Below are positions 1 to 8,848 of a stretch of DNA of 64,000 bases, piece by piece. Below the pieces are notes generated by a model. That model was not told the origin of the DNA and did not search any database. It saw nothing but the letters and a program-made list of their open reading frames with translations. The translations under genes and the position numbers were made by a program. Source of the stretch: Sandaracinaceae bacterium (GTDB lineage: Bacteria > Myxococcota_A > Polyangia > Polyangiales > JADJQN01); the NCBI GenBank assembly GCA_016712745.1, contig JADJQN010000001.1, positions 1,736,001 to 1,800,000 on the forward strand, read 5' to 3'. Within the stretch, counting starts at the first letter, position 1. Each line of letters begins with the position of its first letter.

Positions 1-586
1 GGACGCGCGGCCTCAGAAAACCAGCGAACATTCCGTCGCCTACGTCGGCCATGATGCCGAATGAAATGAGCGAACGACCGCCCTCGTAGGGCCGCACCGT
101 GAAAAAGCCCCAAGCGGCGGTGATGGAGTGCGGACGACCGGCGTCGATCGTAAACGTGAGATCACGACGCGTGTTTTGCACGTGTGTGTTCAAATAGTAA
201 CTGATGTTCATCGGACCGCTTTGGTGTTCCATGTAGACCAAGCGTCGATCGGCGACACGGCTCACGACGCGCGCGTGCGCGAGAAGCGGAATCATATGCG
301 TGTAGGCCGGCGTATCGAGCAGCGCGCGCCATACCCCTTCGGGCGGCATCTGTACGACCTGCCAACTTGCGCCACCAACGAGACGCAAAGCACCGCGCTG
401 CCGATGAGTGGGCCGAACCACGAGCTCGCCGCGATCCAAGCGCGCGCGCTCATCACTCGTGAAGGGGCGCTCCCCGCCGTCGCGTGCCTGGGCATCCACA
501 AGACCGTCCGCAGAAAACGGAACGAATCCGCTCGACGCGAAGAGCGCGAAAATGCTTAGGAAAAGTACTTTGCGACCTAGCTTCAC
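1..586 (-). CDS. Secreted SRPBCC/START-like protein, C-terminus cut off by window edge
   Basis: The frame runs open from a GTG at 586 to the left edge of the window, so only the first 195 residues are present. It starts MKLGRKVLFLSIFALF, a short basic and hydrophobic export signal. It continues with a stretch (WQVVQMPPEGVWRALLDT, then YMEHQSGPMNISYYLN) that resembles the polyketide cyclase/START fold, where small hydrophobic ligands bind in a helix-grip cavity. That assignment is by pattern only. A second in-frame GTG lies six bases upstream and could be the start instead. The gene lies 42 bp downstream of the M74 endopeptidase on the same strand and may share its transcript. Confidence 0.6.
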   Translation of the reverse strand, partial: MKLGRKVLFLSIFALFASSGFVPFSADGLVDAQARDGGERPFTSDERARLDRGELVVRPTHRQRGALRLVGGASWQVVQMPPEGVWRALLDTPAYTHMIPLLAHARVVSRVADRRLVYMEHQSGPMNISYYLNTHVQNTRRDLTFTIDAGRPHSITAAWGFFTVRPYEGGRSLISFGIMADVGDGMFAGFLRPRV

Positions 587-628
587 GGGCACACTCTATC
601 CGTTTTGACGTCGCCCGAAAACCCCTAT

Positions 629-1414
629 TCAGCTGGGCGGGACAACGCCTGGATACCAAGCATGGTACGGAGCGCGATCGACGCAAGCCGGCCTGTCGCT
701 CGGATCGCAATAGATGCGCACGTGAAAATGATTGCGATGCGGGTTTCCGGTAGCCGGCTGCACCAAAACCGACGCTGCACGTGCCAAGACCGACATGGGC
801 GCATGACGTGCGCGACCTTCGTTGAGCAGACGATCTCGTAATGCTCGTGCAACAAATATGTATTGCACGCGTGCTTCCGGATCGGCCACCAGGCGGCTCA
901 CGAGATCCCAGTTGCGTGCGTCGTCAAATCGCAGGCCTGCGTTCGCACCAAGTCCGTGTCCGTCAGCACGGAACGCAGCGAAGGCGTAAGGATTGGCATA
1001 GGGGTGTCCCGCCGCATCCATCATGTAAAAGGACAGATCGGCGTCGCGCCCGTTCTCGTGGGATCCGTGTCCGTCGATTTCGCCGCCGCTGTGCTTCGAA
1101 AGCTCGCCGGTGGTGAGCTTGCTGCCAGGATTGCGGCGCGCGACAACGGCTGCGGCGCGCTCAATGAGATGCACGAGCTCCGCCGTTCCAAAGAAATGCG
1201 TGCTCGATGCGTACGCGCCGGCGCGACGAATATGCTGCGACTCGCGCAGCTCGATGCCGCGCTCAAGCCGGCCGTGCCACGGCGCGCCGATCGAGCGGGC
1301 GCGTGCCGTGTGAGCGCGATTGCGCGCACGACTGCGCTGCGGACTTGCGAGGGCGACTTGCGCCAACAACAAGAGCACTGCGAGCAAGGGCAACACTTTT
1401 ACGACGCTACGCAC
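629..1414 (-). CDS. Penicillin-insensitive murein endopeptidase-like protein (peptidase M74, MepA-like)
   Basis: A 261-residue exported protein with a hydrophobic signal (residues 5-24, VKVLPLLAVLLLLAQVALA). Two motifs match the LAS-type zinc peptidases of family M74. The first is GHGSHENGRDADLSF at about residues 115-129, with H119 and D124 as likely zinc ligands. The second is HRNHFHVRIYC at about 226-236, whose HFH supplies the remaining ligand and catalytic histidine. MepA enzymes cleave D-Ala-mDAP crosslinks in periplasmic peptidoglycan. Length is close to the family norm. The gene is divergent from the lipoprotein at 1501, with about 86 bp between their starts holding both promoters. 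Confidence 0.85.
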   Translation of the reverse strand: MRSVVKVLPLLAVLLLLAQVALASPQRSRARNRAHTARARSIGAPWHGRLERGIELRESQHIRRAGAYASSTHFFGTAELVHLIERAAAVVARRNPGSKLTTGELSKHSGGEIDGHGSHENGRDADLSFYMMDAAGHPYANPYAFAAFRADGHGLGANAGLRFDDARNWDLVSRLVADPEARVQYIFVARALRDRLLNEGRARHAPMSVLARAASVLVQPATGNPHRNHFHVRIYCDPSDRPACVDRAPYHAWYPGVVPPS

Positions 1415-1500
1415 CCTATTCGTCTGCCACGCATAGGAATGCCGGGCAAATTCCTGGCACCCCTTGGCGAGGCGGCCTTTAAAGAGTACGCATTTCCGCT

Positions 1501-2628
1501 ATGAAACTCGTGTTGTTCGGAGTGTGCGCTGTGGTCGCATCGGGATGCGGCGCAGCGACAGCGCCAGTGGCCGGAGTTCAATCAGTGTCTGGGTCGGAGT
1601 TCGCCTCCGAGTCCGGTTCCGAGTCTGGGTCTGTGACCCACTCCGCGACCTCGCGCGCACTTCGTGCCGACAGCACATTCGGCGATATTGCGCGCGTCGC
1701 ACGTGAGCTTGATCAAGCAGGCGCAGGAAGCTCGAATGCTTCATGCCTCTTGCGAACAAGCTCGTCGCCGTCCCTGGAAGCGGACCTGATGCTCGCGATT
1801 AGTCCGCTCCCTAACCCGTGGAACGATTTTACACGCTTCAACGAAGCGCACGGGGCGATTCGCGTGCTAACGCGATGGGGACAAGCAGGACCTGAGATCT
1901 ACGATGCGGCGATTGCAGCATTTACCGCTACGCCACCCGTTGCGCTGGACGCCGCTGCCGCGGTGGTCTTTTTAGCCGATGACCGCGCCTACGTTCGACT
2001 TTCGAGCGGCGCGGTCTCCGATGCACACAAACGTTCGGTGGCTCTGGGCACGCTCACGCAGGCGGTGCGCGCCGTCGCACCGTCGAATCTCGCGGTCGTC
2101 TACCTCACCGCAACCGCATCCACCTCACTCGCACACATTCACGCGGCGCTTGAGCAGCTTGGCGCCCTCGAGATCTCGGTGGCCTTCGCGGTACCGCTCG
2201 CTCCCGACACGCATTTGCCTGCTCGTCTTGTCGACGCGAGCAGCGAGCCGGCCGGGGATCTATGCACGAACGGCATTGACGTCGAAGAAAGTGCGCCCGA
2301 AGGCGACCTGCCACCAAGCGGCATTCAAAGCGTGCTGCGCAGCGCACAACCCTCACTCACCGCGTGCTTTACGGACAACGCGCGCGAAGCTGCAGGCGGC
2401 GCACGCTACGAAGTTCAGTTGCTCGTCGATGCGCGCGGACATGTCGAGCGCGCGTGCGTACGCCAAGAGAATGTTCGCGACCGTGCACTGCGCAGCTGCG
2501 TGCTCAACGCCGTGCGCGCGTTGGTTTTTCAGGCACCGCAACCAAGCGGTTCGGTCCTGCTTGAGCTGCCGTTTGCGTTTCAGGCGACGGCTGCGAGCAT
2601 GAGCGCGCCGCTATGCGGTGATCACTGA
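1501..2628 (+). CDS. Lipoprotein with AgmX/PglI-type C-terminal domain
   Basis: A 375-residue protein. The N-terminus MKLVLFGVCAVVASGCG is a typical lipoprotein signal with the lipobox cysteine at residue 16, followed by a Ser/Glu/Gly-rich linker. The last ~85 residues (IQSVLRSAQPSLTACF ... VERACVRQENV ... LRSCVLNAVRALVFQ) match the small TonB-like fold with a paired cysteine often annotated AgmX/PglI C-terminal domain in myxobacteria. Its molecular role is not settled; related proteins are linked to gliding and envelope functions. The middle part has no recognised domain. It converges with the gene at 2622, overlapping it by a few bases. A second protein of this type lies at 46328. Confidence 0.7.
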   Translation: MKLVLFGVCAVVASGCGAATAPVAGVQSVSGSEFASESGSESGSVTHSATSRALRADSTFGDIARVARELDQAGAGSSNASCLLRTSSSPSLEADLMLAISPLPNPWNDFTRFNEAHGAIRVLTRWGQAGPEIYDAAIAAFTATPPVALDAAAAVVFLADDRAYVRLSSGAVSDAHKRSVALGTLTQAVRAVAPSNLAVVYLTATASTSLAHIHAALEQLGALEISVAFAVPLAPDTHLPARLVDASSEPAGDLCTNGIDVEESAPEGDLPPSGIQSVLRSAQPSLTACFTDNAREAAGGARYEVQLLVDARGHVERACVRQENVRDRALRSCVLNAVRALVFQAPQPSGSVLLELPFAFQATAASMSAPLCGDH

Positions 2629-3281
2629 CCGATGCGTTCGCGCAGCGCTGAGTTCAGATGGCGGTGCGCTGATTTGTAGTCGAACCAAGCGTGCGCGATC
2701 TTGTTGAGGCCTTCGCGCGCGTCATCGGCTTCTGCATCGTACGGCTCTTGGCCGAGCGAATCGAGGTGTCCGTCAAAGGCAGTCCATGCCATGCGCAAAT
2801 CGTCGAGCGCTTTGCGCATGTTCTCGATATCTGGCTGCAGCGGCGCGGGCGTGATCAGCGTATCGAGGCTTTGTTTGAGCTGCGCAAGCTTCGGCAGGCA
2901 ACGCGTGCGAATTAAATCGGCGAATCGTCCGCGGCCGTTGGTTGCGCGTCGATTAATCGCATCAGCGAGCTCCGAGTTGTTGCGGAAGCTCGACGCGTCG
3001 GCACCGCCGCGCTGCAATGCGCAAGCCCAAAAGCCATCGAAGCCCGTCGTGTCTGCCGTGTTCACGGTGCGTGCGAAGTCGCGGTAAACACGCTTGTCAT
3101 CGCCCCCGGCCAAAAACCAAATGATGCCGGCAATCGCAAGCAACGCTGCCCCGACGATAGCGATGAGCATCTTGCCCTTGCCGCTCTTCATTGCCTTCTC
3201 ATCGGCTTCAAGGGTTGCGCCGGTCGGACCAAGAGGCGGACGGCCTCCACCAATCGGCAAGTTGTCGTTCGGATCAGTCAT
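2622..3281 (-). CDS. Hypothetical single-pass membrane protein
   Basis: 219 residues. A polar, Pro/Gly-rich N-terminus (about 30 residues) is followed by one membrane helix (MLIAIVGAALLAIAGIIWFLAGG). The rest is a soluble, mostly helical domain with two cysteines, presumably outside the cytoplasm. The ATG at 3281 is chosen because a GGAG sits about six bases upstream; an in-frame GTG four codons earlier is possible. No family is recognised. It is downstream of the zinc-ribbon/TPR gene on the same strand (about 50 bp gap), so the two are probably co-transcribed. Confidence 0.65.
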   Translation of the reverse strand: MTDPNDNLPIGGGRPPLGPTGATLEADEKAMKSGKGKMLIAIVGAALLAIAGIIWFLAGGDDKRVYRDFARTVNTADTTGFDGFWACALQRGGADASSFRNNSELADAINRRATNGRGRFADLIRTRCLPKLAQLKQSLDTLITPAPLQPDIENMRKALDDLRMAWTAFDGHLDSLGQEPYDAEADDAREGLNKIAHAWFDYKSAHRHLNSALRERIGQ

Positions 3282-3331
3282 CGTTTGCTCCACTCAAAGC
3301 CGCGCGATTGCGTCGGCGTTATCCGGGGAAA

Positions 3332-5071
3332 CTATTCGTTCAAATTGAGATGAAGGCCTCCGCCCTCGCCTCCACCCAGCTGCAGTCGCGATCGGTCCCC
3401 CAAACGCAATTGCGATCCGCCGCCAGGTGCTTCTTCTTCGTCGCCCGCTCCAAGACTTGGTCCCTCGACGTTGCCCGGCGCCTCGTCGCCCAAGAGGCGC
3501 GAGCCCGAACCAAGGCGCAGCTCACTCGGCGATGGCGGCAAATCGCCAAGCTCTTCGTCGCCGGTTGCTTCTTCGTCTTCGGCGAGGTCATCGGCGCTCT
3601 CCTCTTCGAGCGCCGTCGCTCCCAAGCGAGCCGTGATCTCTGCACGCATGCGATCACGAGCACTCGCCGGCGCCTTCTCGAGCGCGAGATGAGCTTCGCG
3701 ACGCATATCGCTGTAGCGCGAAGTCGCGCGGAAAAGGCTCGCGAGTAGAAGATGCGTCTGCGCGTCTTCAGGACGACGTCGCACCGCGTCTTGCCCTGCG
3801 GCAAGCGCGCGATCCATCTCATGCTCGTTCATCCAGAATTGTGCCCACAGCATCGGCAAGAGCGGAAGGTCGGGGTCGAGCGATTGCGCGCGTTCGAGCT
3901 CGCGTTGTGCATCCTCGCTGCGGCCACCTTGCAGATGGAGTGCCGCCAACGTTGCATGCGCAGGGGCGTAGTCCGGCGAGCGTTCCAGCGCGACGGCGGC
4001 CTCGCGTGCCGCACCCTCGAGGTCCTGCTTCGCCATCAGCAGGCTCGCGAGGTTGTTGTGCCGAGGAGCGTCGTTGCGCATCTGAGCGGCCGCTTCGAAT
4101 TCGCGCGTCGCCTCCTCGATTCCGCCGGAACCAATGAGCACTGCGCCGTGTGCGCTGTGCACTTCAGCGAGGTTGCGCGCGAGGCTCATCGCCGATTGCG
4201 AATCATCGAACGCAAGCGAGGCATTGCCTTCGCGCACGATGCGATACATCGCGCGAATATTCAGAGCGGCGCCCATGACTTGGGAGTCGCTCAAGACGCG
4301 AACGTCGGTAGCCGCTGGCTGTCCGGTGTGCCCGCCGTAAGGATCGAAAATCGTCGCAGTTCCTTCGCCCACGTTACCGGGGTACACCGCGACGCCATAG
4401 TAGCCAAAGTGCCCCGACGCGTCGGGCGGAGTGCGGTCGTTGGGGAAGCCGTAGATGGCGGCAACCATCGCATCAACGCCTTCAGCGCGAAGCGCGGCCA
4501 CGGCAACCGCAGCGACTTCAAGCGGGTAGAGTTTTTCGCGGCCGCCGTCTCGCTTCAATGCGGCGTAGGTGCGAGCCGCGGTTCGGAGCGTCGTGTCGCG
4601 AGGCTCCATGATGGACCAACGCACGAAAGCGTTCGCGGTCGCGCGCGCACGAATGGCTTCGGTGACGCCTCGCGCTTTGTCGAGCGGGCTTTGCTTACCT
4701 TGGACTGCGCGCTCCGCAAAATTCTCAATCTCTTCGTCCGCGTCGAGTAGATCCACGAGGTCGCGAGAAGTCACATTCGCTGCGCGCATGTATCCAGTGA
4801 GCTCGGACTCTGTGAGAGGACGAATGGGCGCCTCGCCCTCAACCGACGCCGGGGTGCTCGATGACCACCAGACGTACGCGCCGCTCGCGGCCCCTACGAG
4901 CGCGACGAGTAAGACGGGCAAAACCCAGCGCGGGCGCTCGGCGGCTTTGCCTTTGGCTACGCCCTTCTCGTCCATCTTCTCGATTCCGTGCACGCGCATG
5001 CACTTCGGGCAGCGTGGCTTTTGCTCGTCAGATTCGAATCGGTTGTCGCAGTGAACGCAAAGATAACGCAT
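3332..5071 (-). CDS. Zinc-ribbon, single-TM, TPR-repeat protein
   Basis: 579 residues starting MRYLCVHCDNRF. The open frame extends 17 codons further upstream, but this ATG puts the zinc ribbon (CVHC ... CPKC) at the extreme N-terminus, as is usual for this architecture. A membrane helix follows (WVLPVLLVALVGAASGAYVWW). The C-terminal two thirds hold tetratricopeptide-like helical repeats (for example NNLASLLMAKQDLEGAAREA and HATLAALHLQGGRSEDAQRE). The tail is acidic and low in complexity, with repeated LRLG-type units. TPR proteins of this kind act as scaffolds for protein complexes; the partner cannot be told from sequence. Confidence 0.75.
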   Translation of the reverse strand: MRYLCVHCDNRFESDEQKPRCPKCMRVHGIEKMDEKGVAKGKAAERPRWVLPVLLVALVGAASGAYVWWSSSTPASVEGEAPIRPLTESELTGYMRAANVTSRDLVDLLDADEEIENFAERAVQGKQSPLDKARGVTEAIRARATANAFVRWSIMEPRDTTLRTAARTYAALKRDGGREKLYPLEVAAVAVAALRAEGVDAMVAAIYGFPNDRTPPDASGHFGYYGVAVYPGNVGEGTATIFDPYGGHTGQPAATDVRVLSDSQVMGAALNIRAMYRIVREGNASLAFDDSQSAMSLARNLAEVHSAHGAVLIGSGGIEEATREFEAAAQMRNDAPRHNNLASLLMAKQDLEGAAREAAVALERSPDYAPAHATLAALHLQGGRSEDAQRELERAQSLDPDLPLLPMLWAQFWMNEHEMDRALAAGQDAVRRRPEDAQTHLLLASLFRATSRYSDMRREAHLALEKAPASARDRMRAEITARLGATALEEESADDLAEDEEATGDEELGDLPPSPSELRLGSGSRLLGDEAPGNVEGPSLGAGDEEEAPGGGSQLRLGDRSRLQLGGGEGGGLHLNLNE

Positions 5072-5166
5072 CAAAATGCCCTTTGTGCTCAACGACGTAC
5101 AAGACAGTAGCGGCTCATGCAAGAGCTACCTTGACCCGGCGCTCTTTCGCCCTTACTAGGGCAGTC

Positions 5167-5466
5167 GTGAGCGCACAAGCCAACGCCGCCGAACGTGAGA
5201 AACTCATCTTCGCGCGCATCGCGTGGCTAGAGCATCGAATCGAAGGGCTCGCCGGCAATTGGCGGCGTGTCCCCATCCTGCTCTCGACAGCCGCGCTGGG
5301 TATACCGGCGGCGTTCATTTGGGGCATCGGTATCGGCTTCGTGGTGTTCTGCCTAGGCCTATCGCTCGGAGGCGTGTCGGCCTACCTGCTCGCCATTCGA
5401 AAGTCGACATGCGAAGACGAAATCCGAGTGCTGCGCAAAGAGCTCGTGCGGCTGCACGCACCGTAG
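5167..5466 (+). CDS. Small membrane protein, two TM helices
   Basis: 99 residues from a GTG at 5167 (VSAQANAAEREKLIF). The frame is open further left, but only because it runs antisense through the TPR gene. Two adjoining hydrophobic helices (ILLSTAALGIPAAFIWGIGI and FVVFCLGLSLGGVSAYLLAI) lie between a charged N-terminal helix and a charged C-terminal helix with a possible short coiled coil. No family is recognised. It is 15 bp ahead of the acyltransferase gene on the same strand, suggesting one transcript and a role near membrane lipids, which is inference. Confidence 0.6.
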   Translation: MSAQANAAEREKLIFARIAWLEHRIEGLAGNWRRVPILLSTAALGIPAAFIWGIGIGFVVFCLGLSLGGVSAYLLAIRKSTCEDEIRVLRKELVRLHAP

Positions 5467-5481
5467 TAACGACGGGCCGCT

Positions 5482-6243
5482 ATGGACATCCTCGCCCAGA
5501 TTCGTAAGCCCGCACGCGCGACCGCCTTCCTCGCACTGACGGCCGCGTCGGTCGCCGTGTGCGAAGCGCATCGCGCCCGTGTGCCGGAGGATCAACGCGA
5601 CGCTATCTACCACCGGCACTTGCATCCTTTCGTTCGCCGCCTCATGCGACTTTTTCGCGTGGACATGCGCGTGCTGCACGATCCGCCCAAGCAAACGACC
5701 AACGCGCGACTCATCATTGCCAATCATCGCTCCGCGCTCGACATCGCGATTCTCCTCGATGTATTCGAAGCGCGCATCGTCAGTCGCGCAGACCTCTCGA
5801 TGTGGCCCGTGCTCGGGCGCGCTGCGCGCCTCGGCGGAACAATTTTCGTAGATCGTGACGAGGGCGGCAGCCGTGCGACTGCGCTGCGTGCTATTCGAAG
5901 CCAACTCCAAAAAGGCTATACCGTCGGCGTATTCGCCGAGGGCGCGACGTTCGAAGGCGACGAGGTGCGTGAGTTCAATGCGGGAGCATTTCTCGCTGCG
6001 CGCGGCCTACACGTCGATATCGTGCCGGTCGGTCTCGCCTACGAGCGTGGCACTGAATTCGTGGGCGAATCGTTCGTTGCGCACCTCGGCAAGATCGCCA
6101 GTCGCAAAGGCACGACGGTGGTTGTGAATGTTGGCAAGCCCATCGCGGTACGCAATGGGGCGCGAGAATTGGCCGCAGAGTTGCGCGAGCGTGTTCAGGC
6201 TTTGGTGGACGAAGCGCGCGTCGAGCTTTCGCGAAGCCGCTGA
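5482..6243 (+). CDS. 1-acyl-sn-glycerol-3-phosphate acyltransferase family protein (PlsC-like)
   Basis: 253 residues with the hallmarks of the glycerolipid acyltransferase superfamily. The catalytic HX4D box is ANHRSALDIAIL; block II is IFVDRDEGGSRATA; block III is VGVFAEGATFEGDEV in place of the common FPEGT; the proline block is VDIVPVGLAYE. The family moves an acyl chain onto lysophosphatidate or related acceptors at the inner membrane. The weakened EGT box (AEGATF) leaves the acceptor open. Its last 49 bases overlap the convergent hydrolase gene. Confidence 0.85.
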   Translation: MDILAQIRKPARATAFLALTAASVAVCEAHRARVPEDQRDAIYHRHLHPFVRRLMRLFRVDMRVLHDPPKQTTNARLIIANHRSALDIAILLDVFEARIVSRADLSMWPVLGRAARLGGTIFVDRDEGGSRATALRAIRSQLQKGYTVGVFAEGATFEGDEVREFNAGAFLAARGLHVDIVPVGLAYERGTEFVGESFVAHLGKIASRKGTTVVVNVGKPIAVRNGARELAAELRERVQALVDEARVELSRSR

Positions 6244-7046
6244 TCGATCAGCGCCAGCATTGCCTCGGGCGCATCAACGTGGACCCAATGCCCAGCGTTT
6301 GCCACGACGTCGAACGTCGTGCGCTCATTGACAAGCGAGAGTGCGCGTTTGCGGTCGCTCGCGTCGAAGACATCCGACGTGTCGCCAATGATCATGTGCA
6401 CGCCCGCGGCGTAAGGTGGGTGCTCGACAACCGGCCAAAGATCGACATCGAAGTAGTCACGAATCAACGCGCGAATCGCCGAGAGGTCGAGCTTGAGCGT
6501 GAACCCTTCGCCGGCCGCGCGGACAAGGTTCATCGCCAACCACTGCGCAACCGCCTGACTCAGTCCCGCTTCAACGATCGTCGCGATAAAGGCCTCACGT
6601 GTCGGAACAACCTTCGGCATCGCGTCGAGAACATCCAACGTTTGCAACGTGCCCTCGGATCCGCGCGCGGTGGGGCGCGCCCCTGGAAGGGAATCGATCA
6701 AGAAAATGTCTTCGAGATTGCGGGGTGACTTCTGAAAATACGCGAGCGCTACCTTGCCACCAAAGCTGTGTCCGATGACGCCGCGCACATTCAACTCGTG
6801 TTTTGCTGCGTGCGCGAGCAAGTCATCGGCGCACGCCTCCACCGTGTGAGGTGGAGCAAAACCCTGCGAATCGCCGTGCATGCGCAAATCCACGAGCAAC
6901 GCACCGAAACGCGGATGCGCCTCGACAATGCGACGGGCAAGCACCCGCCAATTGGATTTCGTGCCTAGGATCCCGTGCAAAATGAGGATCCATTCGGTAG
7001 GCATCGTGCCCGGCGCAACCACTGTGACGTGAGAGAGCTCGCTCAT
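6195..7046 (-). CDS. Alpha/beta hydrolase (esterase/YbfF-like)
   Basis: 283 residues with the alpha/beta-hydrolase fold. The oxyanion-hole motif is ILILHGILGTKSNW, the nucleophile elbow is VIGHSFGGKVALAY (Ser of GHSFG), and the likely catalytic His is near the C-terminus in VVANAGHWVHVDAPEAM. The closest named relatives by pattern are YbfF-type esterases; the substrate is unknown. Its start overlaps the stop of the upstream cysteine-rich lipoprotein by 4 bp, a sign of translational coupling. Its 3' end overlaps the convergent acyltransferase by 49 bp. Confidence 0.85.
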   Translation of the reverse strand: MSELSHVTVVAPGTMPTEWILILHGILGTKSNWRVLARRIVEAHPRFGALLVDLRMHGDSQGFAPPHTVEACADDLLAHAAKHELNVRGVIGHSFGGKVALAYFQKSPRNLEDIFLIDSLPGARPTARGSEGTLQTLDVLDAMPKVVPTREAFIATIVEAGLSQAVAQWLAMNLVRAAGEGFTLKLDLSAIRALIRDYFDVDLWPVVEHPPYAAGVHMIIGDTSDVFDASDRKRALSLVNERTTFDVVANAGHWVHVDAPEAMLALIDQRLRESSTRASSTKA

Positions 7047-8830
7047 GAGAGCTCAGGGACGACGTAGGCGGTGAAGTTGAAATAGAAATACCAACCACGC
7101 GTGCCATCCGGAAGCGTGTCCCGGTCATCGGTGACCGCGCAGCACATGCTCGAGCCCGGCAAGAGCGATGCGAGCGGAGTGCCTCCCAACAAAACGACAT
7201 CAGGCGGAATCGTCGACAGCTCCGCATCGGCTTCCGACAAGAAGCCCATCAAGAGCCCATTGACCAGCTGAGTCGCGGGCGCCCCCGAATACTGCGCCCC
7301 AACTTGCACATTGTGCAGTTCGATCGTGATACCGCTCAGGTCGACGATGAGCGAAGGGATCGACGTTGAGAAACAGTTATCGACGGGTGTAGCGATGGGA
7401 CCGTACGAAGCATTGGTGGTTCCCGCGAGCGGCGCCAAGCACTCACCAACGCGCATGTTCAATGCGATGCCATCAGCCAGACCGTCACCACGGGATTCAC
7501 TGCAGCGCGTGGTTTCGAGCGGGGCGATACAATCTGCGCCGCCCACTTGCACGGGCGTCGATGCGGCGGACGGATCGAGCGGCGTGAAGGACGTCAGCAC
7601 GCTAAAGTCGAGCCAGCCATCGACCGGTTGTTGATCGGTGAGTAAAGCGCCGCCGACTTGCGTATTGATAAGCGTCGTGCCGTCAACACAGACGCCGATA
7701 CTGAGATAGGGGTGCGGATCTCGCACGACCATGGTGTCGAACATAAAGATCGTACGCACGTCCTCACGTGCGCAGGCGGCGTCGCAACCATCGGTCGATG
7801 CTCGGTTGCCGTCGTCACACTCTTCCCCCGGCTCGATCAACGAATTACCGCAAATAGAGGCGCAATCTGTGTCGATCGCGTACGTCGCGCCTGGCGAGCA
7901 GCACGAGTCGCCGGCTCTATGCTCACGTGTCACCGTGTGCGAGCACGCGTCGCTGCAGGTAGCTTCGCTGACAAGCAAATCCTCCGTGCATGCGTCCATA
8001 TCGTCGCAACTGGACGGGCACGCCCCCGCCCCGCTCGGGAGCGCGGTGTCGCAACTTTCGGATCCGGTGATGGATCCGTCGCCGCACGTGGGCGAGCAAT
8101 CGCTGTCCATGGCGGGCGTTGCGCCACTGGGGCAGCAGCCATCGAGCGGCGTGGTATCGAGAACCTCTTCGTGCTCACACCGAACGACGCAGCGGCTCGT
8201 GGTTACTAAACGATCGAGAGTGCATGCGATGGCATCGTTGCATGACGTCGGACACGCCCCGGGCCCGTCCACGATGCCTGGATCGCAAAGCTCGTCCGCT
8301 TCGAGCACGCCATTGCCGCATGCGGTGTCGCAATCGCTGTCTTCGAGCGACGACGTGCCATCTGTGCAGCACGCGTCCCCGGCGACGTTCGCTGTGATCA
8401 GTCCGTGCGCGCAGGAGCGCGAGCACGGCGTACCGACCAGCATGTCCGTCGTGCATGGGTCGTGGTCATCGCACGAGCTAACGCACGCCCCTGATCCGCT
8501 TAGAATCGCCGTGTCGCATGTCTCCGACGCCTGTACGACGCCATCGCCGCACGCAAACACGCACGTATTGCGGCAGGCGTCTGTGTCGTCTTCGTTCGCA
8601 TCGTCACAGCTCTCGCCGGTGTCGACTACGCCGTTGCCACACGGCATGGGTGCCCCGTCGATAACTTCGGAGTCGCGCGGTGTGTATCCATCCTCAGCGA
8701 CGTTGCCGTCGGCTTGCGCCATTGCGTCGATGCCCGCGTCAAACTCTGCGGTTGGCCCGCCCGTGTCGTCACCGCACGCGCACAAAACAAAGGCGACGCA
8801 CACTCCAAAGCCCGATAGAAAACGTTTCAC
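7043..8830 (-). CDS. Cysteine-rich repeat lipoprotein (DUF4215-like repeats)
   Basis: 595 residues. The signal MKRFLSGFGVCVAFVLCACG ends in a lipobox, then a short Asp/Gly linker. It carries several modules of the type CGNGVVDTGESCDD, as seen in myxobacterial cysteine-rich repeat proteins, including three longer units of about 80 residues with the pattern GACPxSCDDxxACTxDxL and GDxCC. The final ~230 residues form a separate beta-rich domain without a recognised family. It is presumably outer-membrane or surface bound and held by disulfides. It is third in a minus-strand run (YkgJ-like, isomerase, this gene, hydrolase). Confidence 0.75.
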   Translation of the reverse strand: MKRFLSGFGVCVAFVLCACGDDTGGPTAEFDAGIDAMAQADGNVAEDGYTPRDSEVIDGAPMPCGNGVVDTGESCDDANEDDTDACRNTCVFACGDGVVQASETCDTAILSGSGACVSSCDDHDPCTTDMLVGTPCSRSCAHGLITANVAGDACCTDGTSSLEDSDCDTACGNGVLEADELCDPGIVDGPGACPTSCNDAIACTLDRLVTTSRCVVRCEHEEVLDTTPLDGCCPSGATPAMDSDCSPTCGDGSITGSESCDTALPSGAGACPSSCDDMDACTEDLLVSEATCSDACSHTVTREHRAGDSCCSPGATYAIDTDCASICGNSLIEPGEECDDGNRASTDGCDAACAREDVRTIFMFDTMVVRDPHPYLSIGVCVDGTTLINTQVGGALLTDQQPVDGWLDFSVLTSFTPLDPSAASTPVQVGGADCIAPLETTRCSESRGDGLADGIALNMRVGECLAPLAGTTNASYGPIATPVDNCFSTSIPSLIVDLSGITIELHNVQVGAQYSGAPATQLVNGLLMGFLSEADAELSTIPPDVVLLGGTPLASLLPGSSMCCAVTDDRDTLPDGTRGWYFYFNFTAYVVPELS

Positions 8831-8848
8831 AACGACCTCACCCCTGAA

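Noticed and set aside
3752..4750. 332-codon plus-strand frame
   Set aside because: Antisense to the zinc-ribbon/TPR gene, which has clear domains.
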